The position numbers were made by a program, and so were the translations under genes. Shown here piece by piece: positions 14,301-26,300 of a DNA stretch of 64,000 nt. This DNA is from Lycocorax pyrrhopterus obiensis (lineage: Eukaryota > Chordata > Aves > Passeriformes > Paradisaeidae). Where the stretch lies: positions 55,132,975-55,196,974 of the forward strand of contig JACSVZ010000007.1 in the NCBI GenBank assembly GCA_014706295.1, written 5' to 3'. Every line of letters begins with the position of its first letter. The first letter of the stretch is position 1. The notes under the pieces were generated by a model that was not told the origin of the DNA, made no database searches, and was given only the letters and a program-made list of their open reading frames with translations.

Positions 14301-17300
14301 TTCCTAGCTTGTCAAGAGGAGCACTTCTCCTGCCTCCCCCTCAGCCCAGCCCTCCCAGTCTGCCTGCTTTTTTGGTTCCTGGACTCCTGAACACCCAGCG
14401 CTTGCTCTGACTCCGTTATTTGGGGCTCCTCAGCTTGGCAGCAGTGGCAGCTGCACTGGTGGTTTTTCTGCAGTGGGAACGGAGCATTCCATAGGTAAAA
14501 TGATAATGGTGACTTTCCTGTGGGGATGTAATTTGACAGTTTGCACCTGTTTTACAAATTTATTAGTGACTTTCAGCCTCTTCCAGTAACATATTTAACT
14601 ATTTTAATAACGTTATTAAGACAGGCAGACTTAGCAGGTGAAATAGTTTTCAATCAGACTGATAGTTAATTGAATATTGAGTTTTCATGGCTAACTTGGA
14701 GTCACTCTGAAACTCAGTTTATGGTGTGCAGGATGTGGTTTGCAGGGCAGATGGACTTTGAAGTGTCACTGTCTCTTTTCTGAGCTAAACTGCTTTGCTT
14801 GCTTGTGCTTGTCGCAAAATAAGACATCCCACATTATCATTATGACAAAAATAAAATGTCAAGCCAAAATAATGCACCAGCAATATAGCCGCAGTGCTTG
14901 ACCAGTCGATCAAGTAGCAGGATTACTCTGATGCTACTTTTAAATTCTCTATGAAGTACTGGATTTTGGCTTTCTAAAACTTCCTTCATCCTTCCTGCTG
15001 GAGGATGGAAGATGTTTCTTTTGGCAGGACATTTCAAAGAGCGTAGCCAGTGTCTCACTCATCATCAGCTAGTGCTGCTATTGGGTTTGCTTTCTGCTTT
15101 GTTTGGCTTTTTGTGTCCTCAGTGTTGGAGCTCATTTATTAAGAAGCACTTGCCCTATGGAGTAAAGGACTCAATGGATGTTAATCAGCATATAATGAAT
15201 CTAATCTAAATGTTATTAGTGAAGCTTGCTGGACTTCAGGGCAAGCCTCAGAATATCGTTTGATAATATGTCTCAAGCAGGTCTTCAGGAGTTGCTCATT
15301 TCTACTGAAATTTGAAGTTACCATCTTTGGGTCAGAAATAGTCAGATCTCTCCATCTGCAGTGATGGAAAAACATGCATCTCAAATTTTCCCACTAAGTG
15401 CTATTTTAAAGGGCGCAGCAGTATCAGCCTGTTATACCTCTGAGAAGTATCACTTCAGAACTGATGTCAGTTAAATAAATCATAGTAACCCTGGGTTTAG
15501 AAGCCCATGTGTCCCTCCTCTGTTTAAAAATACTCATTGTGTAGGCATACCACTTCTGTACTTGGATGATTTCCACTGCATCATTTAGTGCTGTCAGTGA
15601 CCATTTAACTCACTAACAGTAGGAATAAGTAAATGCCCCCCTGAGAAGTTGTTTGCTTGGCAGTATAGGTGTCAAGCCTTTGACTAAGCATCTGAAATAA
15701 AACCCAGCTGAAGTGGGAATGGATCCTCTGTGGATTTTCTAGATGTGCAATAAAATACGGAGCTGAGGGAGCTGGAACTGATGAAAAAGGTATGTCTGTG
15801 GGGATGGTGTGTTGGGTCAAAGGAAGGTAAGAGGAAAACGTAACCCACCTCAGAGCTTTTATTGTAAAGAAGGAATTGTACTCACAGATGACAACTTGTA
15901 TTCAGACTGCTATATGCAATCAGGAACAGGGAAATACTGAATTTCTCCCTCTTTCAGCCCTTCTCTTTCCTGTCAGATATTGGTCTGAGCCTAGTGCTTC
16001 AGATGAACCCTTGTTAGCCATGCCATATACTTTATCTCATCTTTTCCACTTGCAAATATGTCTACCTCTTCCCTGGAGCAGCCTGAACAAGCAGAATGAT
16101 TTTTGTACACCAGGAGCTGATCCTGCAAAGCAAAATTTTAAGTAATTGATTTAAGTGTTACTTCAGCAGTGGAGAGCTAGTTAGCACCATTGTTGCAGTT
16201 TCATTACTTTGTAGTTTAAAAAATGTCTTTCTTACTTTTTCTTGACAGAATACAAATGAGACTAGAATTCTATTTTGCTCAACCTGACTGTTTCATGCGT
16301 CTATGTCTTGCTGGCAAATAAGTCCAACTTTTTTTTTGCCTAAGGAGTGTGCTTAGATTGATGTGGTTCTGCCTGCTTTAGCTCAGTTAGCTCATGAAAC
16401 AGAGTGGGGAAATATTGCTGGCATTCAGGTAGCTGTATTTTCAGTACATAGCTATCTGTGCAGTGTGCAGCCCGGGAACTGACATATTTCTGTATTAGGT
16501 GTTGACAGTCTTGCTTACTTAAAGATTAACCTACACAGGTTTTCAGCAGTTTGTCATATGGTACAGTTGTAAACAGCGAGTGGGGAAGTGCAGCAATATG
16601 TTCGTCTGCTCTTGCTTTGTTTAACATCATTAGTGAGCAGAGCTGGAAATGGTATGTGGCAGGCTGCTGTGACTAGCTGTTATACATATATATATATATG
16701 TATGATATATATCTAAAAGTCAGTTCCTGAACACTGGTCCTGGCTGCTGAAGCAATGTTCTTTGGCCAGAAAAGTGTCTTAAATCTACAAGCTGAAGAGA
16801 ACATGGAGCTGACATTACCCAAGACAACTTTGTAGCAGTAACCTCAGAAGCTGCTGGTTTGGGAGAGCAGAAAAAATGGTTGGAGTGCAACTGTCAGTGC
16901 TCGTGAGGATCTGCCCTTTGGCGTTCCTTAAACTTGGAGAAAAATTACACAGAAGTGTAGTGAAAATTCCTTCTTGGATACCTGTATGCAAATTGCTTGA
17001 ATGCTTGAAGATGGGCCAGATCGGTTGCTTCTGTTAAATTAATAAAAGGTAGCTGAGTGGAGGAACCACCTCTTGAGTCTCTACAGCATGAGGGAGCTCT
17101 TCTGATGTCAGGAGTACCTTTCAGGTTTGTTTTAGCTTGTCATCTTCTGGAGGTTGTTTTGAGTTTATCCCAAAGTGGCTTTGCCTGGCGTTTCTGTGCT
17201 GTGCCTGAATTCAGGTGAGCCTTGATTATTGCTTACTGATGCACAAAGCCTTGATTCCATACTTCATAAAGTTGTGAATAGAGTCGGGGGCAAGCAACAA

Positions 17301-20300
17301 GGATGGTCAGAAATCAGGGAAACCTGACCTGTAAGGAGAGGTTGGAAGGATTAGGACTTCTTAATTTGAAAAGAGAAGATGGACTGGGGTGTGGTAGTGG
17401 TTTTCATCCAGGTAACAGCTGCTGCAGGAGAAGGAAATAAGCTCCTCTGCATGTCTTCTGGTGAGGTGGGGGGAAAATAAGGAATGGGAGACATGAGATG
17501 TGAATTTTCTAAGAGTAAGAGTAGTTAAAAACTGTCTAGTAAAAAACTGTGAGACGATTATGTTACTAATATGTCAACACTGCTGATTTTTATTTCTGCC
17601 TTGATTTTAATGAGAGATAGTAAGAGAAAATTACAAGGTCAAAGTGAGAGGCTGAAATTCAAGTCTGAATTGCAAGATTTTGCTGTGTGCATGAGGCAAC
17701 GCATGAACTTTGCCTCACATTGGAGACACTTGCTCTCACAGTGTTGATGAGGTAACATCCTCGCAATATTAGATGTGGCTTGACATTTTGGAGCTTTTCA
17801 GAATAATGGGTTTCTATTGAAACTTTATTACCCTCACCCATTATAAAAATGCCATTGTTTGAGGCTGGGCATTGTGATCCAGATGAACTAATTATTTATT
17901 GAGGAAGTCGAAACACAGAAATAAGGAACATTAATTGTTTGTTCTTCCTGGCAGTGCTTCTCAGAAACATTGCTGGGACAGCTAAGCAAACAAAGGTTTG
18001 GTGCAGAACTTGTGTAATGGTACAAAGTGGGGAAAGCGTTCATGTCCTCCAGAAGTTGTACATCCATCACAGGAACCTAGTAAGCTCGGGGGAGGAAGAC
18101 ACCATGCCCTCAGAGTTTATTGTATGCTTTATAAATGCCTCCTTGGACAAAATTTACTCTAGAAATACAGATGGTGCCTGTCCCTTCCAAACCTTCATGA
18201 TGTATTTAGACATTCCCAGTTTTCTCTTTAAAAATGTGTCTTTCTAAATCACATTTTGTTTCCCAAGTTGAATACTGTTAGTGGAAGCAGATACCTTGTT
18301 GGCTTTTAATTTTGCTTGGGGTTTTGGGTAACAACTGCATTTTTTTCATTGTTCTACCTTTCTAATTTTAGAACCACAAATCAAAGAGCAATAGCAATAA
18401 TAAAAATAATAATGCCAACCAAGTTTATCCTGTGAGTTGTGGAAGGCTTGGGACAGGGTGCTGGAGGATGTATTGTAGGACATCCGTCTGTGTGTTGCCT
18501 GTTTTGATGAATGATTGTCAGAGACTGAAAATAGTTCATGCCTCAAACATGGATATAAAGTTTTGCTCATTATAAAGAAGCTACAACCAAAGAAGCCTCC
18601 CTGAAGACTGAGACTTTGAACTGCAAGTCAAACTGTTGATTAGATAAAGGGGAATGCATTGTTCAATCATCCCCGCCTGAGTTTGGGGTGCGGGGAGAGC
18701 ACAGCTCACAGAAGCCGGGTTTACACAGACCACCCTCCCCAATGGAGGCGGGGGTGGAGAGGGAGGAGGTTTACATGGTGTAACCTCTGGTCAGAGGCAC
18801 TGAACACCCATCCTCCGTTACACAAACCAGCCCAGCTGTGGAACCCCCAGCCCCACAGGGCACATCCACGGGACTTTCCCGTGAGAGGCTTGGCCCCACA
18901 GGACTGCAGGTGATGCAGCAGACCCAGAGTCTGCTGTGAGGGACTGCCCCCTCCCCCAGGGGGACATGCCTGGACATTGCCGCCTGGCTCGAGGGTATAT
19001 AAACCCACGGGATTCCGTGCTTTTCGGGGGGACCTTCACCACCACCAAGACCAGCTGGAGAGGATCAACGGGACATCGTTGGGATCCACGGAGTGGTGAT
19101 ATTTTCCTTATTCTGTCCCTATCACTCTTTCTGTCCCCCCCACCTATTTTCTACTTTGTTCTTTCTTTCTCTCTCTGTCTCTCATATTTATCATCAAATA
19201 AAACCCTTACTATTGTCACTGGCATATGGTCTCGTTTGCACCTTAATTCGGGCAGAGGCATTTCTAAGAACCTTAAAACTGGGTCATAACAGTGATATAA
19301 CTTGATACAAATACATAACTCAAAACAATAACTGGAACTGCAGATAGAATGACAGGCTGTGACTTTCCCACTGCTTCCTTTGGAACTGGTTGGCAGTAGG
19401 AAAAGATTGGGATATTGGTTATGTGGAGGGGATTTATGCCTTGGTGAGCTGGGAACTGGGAAAGTTTGGGAGAGCTTTGCTTTAGGGTACACCGGTTCTC
19501 AGTGTAGGCCTGCATCCAGAATTTTTCAAACTTTGCAGATGGCTCAGAATCGGGATAAAAATCACTTCCGTGATGTCCGTCAAGGTCAAACTAAAAGTCT
19601 TGAGTAAGCATACTCTTGTGTAAACTCCGAGGTTCAGGATATTTAAGGCTTGGGCATGTACACTTCTTTGGCCTTGACCCTTTCAGTGAAGCCCTTAAGC
19701 ATTCTCACAATATGAATAATGATAGCGATCTCTGAAAGATAAGACTGGCTAATAACACTAAAACTGTTAATATTTAATGAGTCATGTTGAAATGAATGTG
19801 CAGAAGTTTTATTATTCTTGTCGGTGGAGCTTAATAATGGGAAGCAGTTCTATTTCTAACTTGTGCCAGTTTGTCCATAAATGTACTGTGTCCATTAAGT
19901 CCTCTGCATTTATCTCAGCTGACCATTTATAGTATGTGTCCCAAAGTATATTTCATAGCTCTCTTCCTTTTGAAGGTTAATAAAATTCACAAAAAATGTA
20001 TAATTTTGCATGGTTATAAAAGTTTCAAATCTAATTTTCCTTTTTTTTTTTTTTGTGGAGAAATTATGCTCAGAAAGAGTGCTTTAGGGATTTAAATTGT
20101 GCTGTTTACTTTCACAGCTATAATGTGCAGAACGTGTGCAGGGAGTGCAAGCTAGAAGCAGCTTGCTGTACATCAGAATATCTGAAATGTCATGCTAACA
20201 ACATAGGCAGAATTTAAAATTAAAAATGGCATGGCTCTTTCAATGAGCAGGCTTTGTAGCTACTGTTGTTGCACAGTCTTGTTCCCTAGATGCTGAGCAT

Positions 20301-23300
20301 TATGTAATTGATCTGGCCGTGGTTTTCCTCACTGGTCTCATCCATGCATGGCAGAAAACCTAGTAATCTGTAAATTGTGTGGGGGAAAGAGCAGGTTAGA
20401 GACTGTCCCTTGTCATTTGATATTTGAGTGCCCCTGCATGTGCCATATATTAGTTTTATTTTCTACCGTGACACCTAGCTATGAGGAAAGAACTCTCCAG
20501 AGCGTCTTAAAAGACATCTTCTGTTAAAGAGGGAAAGAGTTAAGCAAAATGCAGACAGTAGATCTCACAGCTGGAGGTAAAAGCAATATACATGGATGTC
20601 TCTCATGCTTTAATTGGAAGAGAAGCATAGGAGTGTGGGGCTTAGTTTCCCTTGTAAGAATGTTTTGTAGCAGAGTGCTTGTGAAGGCTGAATGGAGAAG
20701 GAGAAGGTAGGTGGAAAGTGTAAAACTTTGTCAAAGCTATGACAAGTGTTTGGCAAATGCCCGGAGAAACAAATGACTGTAATGCTTAAGTTTTGCGTAG
20801 AATTCCCTGCAGGTCATACTTTTGCCTGAGAGGAAACAGAAGTTGATATTGGACAAGGTCATATAGCCCATTGTGGTGCTGAAGGTGTGTGCGAGGGCCT
20901 CCTGTGCAAGATTAAATTTGAGAAAAAGAAACAGGTCAGGCAATGGACATAGCACCCAATTAGAGTCCCTACAGAAAGTGATCTGGTATGAGCTTGAGTT
21001 CTGTCTTTCTGGTGCTAGGCAAAAAGGGCCCAGTTTAAGAGAGCTTTACCAGCCCTGTCTCCATGGAACAAATTCCCCCTGAGTAAAGGGATTTTGGAGA
21101 AAAGACACAACTGAAAACTTTAGTGCTAATTCAGAAATGTGTTGTTGCGTAAGGACTGCAGAAAGACCAGCGCTCTGGAGTGTCTCAGGGCTGGCTCCAC
21201 GTAAATGCATCCTCTCATGAATTTTACTGAAGTAAAGAGGTTTGTGAAGTTAGATTTTGTTTGATTTATTTGGGCCCATGTCCAGAACCAGCTTGGCCTA
21301 TATTTTGGCCTAATGAGTAAGTGGCTGGGATGCCGCCAGGTATATTGTTGGTTCTGCAAGAAGCACGTAGGGATTGATGAGTGTTCCTGTTGTGCTCTTT
21401 GCCTGGACCTGTCCAGGAGCCCAAGCAAAGCATGTGAAAGCTGCTGCCCAACTGGCTTTTTGTTAAAGAACTGACTGGGCTTTTTATAGGAGCTGAGGAT
21501 GACAATTACTTGAATTCATATTCAGAATCTACAATTGGGTAGTGATGTTTTGTTTTGCCTAAATTGCCCTATGCTTTCAATTAGATCCTTACCCTTTCGC
21601 TTTTAGAAAAAAACCCCAGAACAACAAACAAAATCAAACCCAGCAAGCTGTTTGATACTGCTGGTACAAGATGTCTGTGGTGTTCCGACTCCAGAAATAA
21701 CCTTGTTTTAATGTCAGGCAAAGCCATTCTTGCATTCAAACACAGAGAGGTTGTAATTAAGCTTTGTGCACTGTTACCTGACAAGAGATGCTTTTTGAGT
21801 GTGAACCACACACATCATTATTAGTGCAGTTGGCCGGTTGCCCATCAAAGCACTGATTATTTTCTACAACAGCTACTCCAGTTCCTCTGCTTTCAGTTTC
21901 CTGTTATCTCACGTGGACATCAACAGTCACTTTGCCAAATTTCTTAGTAAAATCATCACCCTTCAGGCTCACAGGAAGAAGATTTATCAGCACTACAGCA
22001 GTTAATTGCTTTAGGTAGCATATGCCACTGTCCTTTGAACAGTGGAGGTGCAGGAAGGTTATGCATGCTGTCAAAGTGAACCAGTTTGAAAGTGGTTCTG
22101 TCTTGGTGCAGAAGTTAAGGCAATTAGTAACAGATTTAGTATCTTAGATCTGCTTATCAAAATGTCCCAGAAATGTGCTACTGAGGTATTTTGAGAAATG
22201 CTATACTTCTAAAAAGTGGCATTTTCTGTTCATTGTTTATGTGCTTTGCTTAGCTTGGCCTTTTTGGGTGCAGTTACTCATTGAATGTTAGTGCTTAGTT
22301 AGCTGCTTGAACACACAATTCCTGAGTAAATTTGTCCTTTGTATCTCATTCTCTTTCATGTGTGTTTCCCAGAGGAGCTCCTTCAGCCAGATCTGTTGCA
22401 GGAGTAATTATTTCATCAGGATTTAATGTATATCTTGATTGCTCTTTGAAGACATTCTCTTGAGGAGTTTTTATAATTTCAACAAGGGATCATAGCATGT
22501 AAACAAGAAAATAAACATTATCTTTCATATTAATCAACAAGACAATTAAATAATAACCAGGATTGTTAATTGGTACTTGGAGATAGATGCTAATGACTGT
22601 CTTGAGTTCCACAATGACAGTACCAACAGGTAGAGACTCTTTTCTGCACAGTAAAGCTGCATATAATTTAGGAGGCATTACGGTTTAATGTGCAGCTGCA
22701 ACCACAGTGAAGTTGTGCAACTGTGTTCCCGGTGTCCTATTTCAGCATATGGTTTCATACTGAATGAAGTATTAGCGAGGGGATTTGAGATTTAGGCAGT
22801 TAAATCAGTTCTCATTGCCACCAGACCCTTGAGGTTCTGTATAAACCCATGCTTGTGGTATTTAGCTTCGCTGTGGGATGCAGTTCCTGCTGGTTTCAGG
22901 ATGCAGTAGGAGTCAAAAGCTGCTTCTTTCCTCGGAGGCAAAAGTCCAACTTGTTCCTCAGAAGACAGTGGCTTTGGGCTCCCTCTGAGTTTGGAACTAT
23001 AGCCTCATTTTTTCATCACAAGAATCTTTGTCTTTTTCTAAATACTGTAGTGTTTATAGAGGGAGAAGGAAGCACGTAGGGGGTCTGCATCTTGAGAAGT
23101 TGAAGTAAAAAGGTTCAGGAGTTTAACACACAAGTTTTGGAATGTAGAGAAAAGGACTGGGGGCTTTGGAGATCTGTGTTGAGAGTCCTAGCTGTTGTAC
23201 TAATTAGCTGTCTAATTTAGACTCAAGTGTCCAGTTTTGCTCCTCAGACACAACCAGTTCTTTGTACTGTTGCTCGTTTGAAGCCAATAGTGCTTCAAAT

Positions 23301-26300
23301 GAGTGCTTCGAAAGCTGGAAGAAACTGTGCAGCCCTTCTGCTCTTGGTGTTAATTTTTATTTCTAACCCACAATAAATATAAGCAAAGGAATAGTTTCCC
23401 TCTCTGATCAGCTTAGTAAGCTGTCTAAGCCTGAGGCTGCCTGACAATGATGACAAGATTCATGGCAAGGTTAGGGTTCTAGATTTACCCTTAATTCATT
23501 ATGACAGCAAAGCACTGCTTTAGTTTCTCTGTAGGTCTGTTGCTTATAGTACTTCACAGATGCTACTGCCAGTTTGATCTCACTAAAAAGTACTTGGAGA
23601 TCTTGGGCTGAAAAACAAGATGAAAATATAAAGTAGTCATTGCGTAAAGAGACTTAATAATTTGTTCAAAGCGACAAGCCCTTATATTGCAAGCGTGGAC
23701 CAGAATAGTGGTTTGTCCCCAGAAGACCTGCTGGCATCAGTAGTGTGGTTTCAGGATGTCCACAGATGCTGGCAGTGGGACATCTTGTGCTTTTGCTGGC
23801 CTAACAGTCATTCAAAGTAATGCTAAAGGGTAACATGTTGGATGCTTTTATGATCATTATCTGTGGATGGACTGACAGTCTCAGGGTTGGATCACACATA
23901 TAATTTTCAGATGGTAAAGCTCTCCTTGACTTTGAGAGAACTGAGCTTTCACCCTCATTGCCGTGCCCAGTTGCCAGCATGTGCTTGCTATCATATATAT
24001 TTTATTCTGCTTAACTCTGCAGGGTGATTTTTATTTTCCCATGTTGTGTTTGATGTAGAGAAGAGTTTCTGTTTTTGTTTCTTGCTATGTTGTTTGGTGT
24101 TGCTGATGGGGAATAGCAGAAAAAACTGATTATGTTCCTATTTTTATTCACAAGGAAGAATGTTACAATTTTAATTGTATGTTCTAATTTTTCCTCCTTC
24201 TTCATCTTTTATGTTTTGAAATTCTACATTTCAAAAGCGGGATCATTATCATTCAGCACATTAAAGCGTGTCTTTTTAATAGTTTTCCATTTTAATGTGA
24301 AAGAATGGAATTGGGGAGGAAAAACCAATCTGTCTTGAAGGAAATTTTCTGTTATCTGGGGATTTTCTGTGCAGCCAACAGGAGAGGATCTTGAGCTCGG
24401 CTGACTTGGAGTGCTATCCTCTGCCTTGAGTAACTTGTAGAGTACAAAGAACCACTTTCATAATGTTATCACCAGCAAAGTCCATCTGGTTCTGCCAGTG
24501 ATGAGGGGATTATTTCAGCTTTTTATTACGTCAGTGACATGTTAGTTTTTTAGGATTCAGATGTCAAGCTGTTGGGGGAAAGAAGGGCAAGTTAGATTAT
24601 AGTTGAATTTCTGTTGGGAGAGAAATTAACTGAACATTTTGCCAGTAATTTTTCTACCCATATTTCCTCTATTAATGTCCTGATGACTTGTCCTTATGCG
24701 ATCAGATTAGAATGCAATGACTTGATTTGTAAAGCAGACAGTGATGACAATGAGCATCTGTTTGTCTGGTTCAGATTCCTGTTAACACCTAAGTAACATT
24801 GTCCTTTTTTGCTATTGCTTTTATACAGAGCAGCACAGAAGCTTAACCTGTCTTCGAAGAGAAAGAAATACCATCCGCCCCTGCCACACACACACGACTT
24901 CTCTATTTATGCTACTAACTTTAGTGGCATCCTGCAGCTCTGTCCTCCCCCAGCACCACCATGCCTTCTGAGAGCTGTGTCCAAAATCAAGGACAACCCT
25001 GGCATTGGAAAGGTAACTTTGGATTTCAATATTTTAAAATATTTTTCTAGGCAGGTTTTAACTGGACGGGAAGCTTTCAGCCTAGAACTGAGTTGGATAG
25101 ACTCAAGGAAAGGGTCTTGGGATAGACAGAGAGCCACATCCGTTTGAACGTGCCTGAGTGCTGTTTTCTCCTGTGGACTTTGCAAAGAGTAAGAGACAAA
25201 ATTTCCTTTGTTATCCAAACCCGTTTGGTCCAAACGCAGTGCCCATACAGGCTCCAGCTGTGGAAGAAATAGTCTCTGTGTTGCCAGCAGGACTCAGGCA
25301 CTGGTGCTGGTGCTGTGTCTCTGCTGAGGTTAAGGAGATATGCTGAGGGGGCTTTGTTTTCCTCTGCTTCATGTATCATTGTAAGAGTATGGAAATGGAG
25401 TAGCAGTCTCACCAACTTAGGAAACGCAGCACCTTTGAAATCGAAAAATTGGTGCTAAGTTTATCTAAAATTAATTAAAATACAACCCAATTACTTGGAG
25501 CTTTATTCATATTTATAACTGTTTAATCACCCACGCAACAGAGTCTGAATACTTATTTACATAGGCTACAAGAGATTAGTGTTTGAAGATAGAATTGAAG
25601 TATGTAATGTGCACAGGAGAGCTAAAATATGCACCTAGAGTAACTATACAAATCAGCATTAACATAAAGAGTTTGTCAGCCTAAATACCTAGAGCTGACA
25701 CTTGTTCACAGAGAATACTCCATATTTCCTAACTGACTTTGTGCTTAAAGGAGTGATTTGGGCTATTTTAAGCAGGTGGAAACTCACAGATGAAAATGTG
25801 TTGGTTTTTTTTCTCTTGCCTTTTCAGTGTCTTAGAAAAGAGGATGTAGTATTAAGTGATGGAGTACAGTAAACCTAGCACAGTAATTTAGACATTCCCA
25901 GGTGGAGGAGGTTTTGCTAAGGAATGTCCTTTCTATGTGTGTTTTTTAACAAAACCCATTTGTTGTTCCTGTTTTTTTTCTGTGAGGCTTAGTACTTGGC
26001 TGTGGCAACAGGAGTAACAGGGAGCATGGCATTTCTGAGGCACTTTGCCTTAGGAAGACCTTTAAAGTATGATTGTATATCCTTGTGCCTACAGCTCAAT
26101 AAAACTGTCTCTGCACTTGCGTGCCTGCAGCTATGTGTAGCCAAGAGACTTCAGCCTTTTTCCTGTGCTTTGAGGGTGGCTGGTGGAGCTTTCCAGCATG
26201 ACTTGTACCTCATGGAAAGCCCTGGTTTATCTGGTGTCTTCAAACAGATTAACAAAGTCTGTGATCAAGTGCATGATCCCAGAGGGCTGGAGATAATATG

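Larger units (their letters stand above)
18634..19291 (+). mobile_element. Solo LTR of an avian endogenous retrovirus, same strand as KIF26A
   Basis: A roughly 658-bp unit runs from TGTT to AACA, which are complementary termini. It has a GC- and CpG-rich 5' part, a TATATAAA box at 18996-19003, a pyrimidine-rich segment and an AATAAA signal at 19197-19202. That is the U3-R-U5 order of an LTR reading rightwards. No retroviral gene, primer-binding site or second LTR follows, so it is a solo LTR left by recombination. Clear target-site duplications were not found, so the 5' boundary is uncertain. The small ORFs across it are not retroviral proteins. Confidence 0.75.
5389..24828 (+). other. 19.4-kb KIF26A intron
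   Basis: This intron is mostly AT-rich single-copy-looking sequence. It contains T-rich (6811-6842), GGA (7421-7441) and TA (16681-16712) low-complexity tracts, a CpG-rich patch at about 12.4-12.66 kb, an old CR1-like LINE fragment near 17.3-17.5 kb and a solo LTR at about 18.63-19.29 kb. I found no second gene. AATAAA signals at 5725, 5773 and 6172 lie soon after exon A. Confidence 0.8.

Noticed and set aside
19151..19492. 113-codon minus-strand ORF and others over the solo LTR
   Set aside because: They cross the LTR boundary and do not correspond to any retroviral protein.
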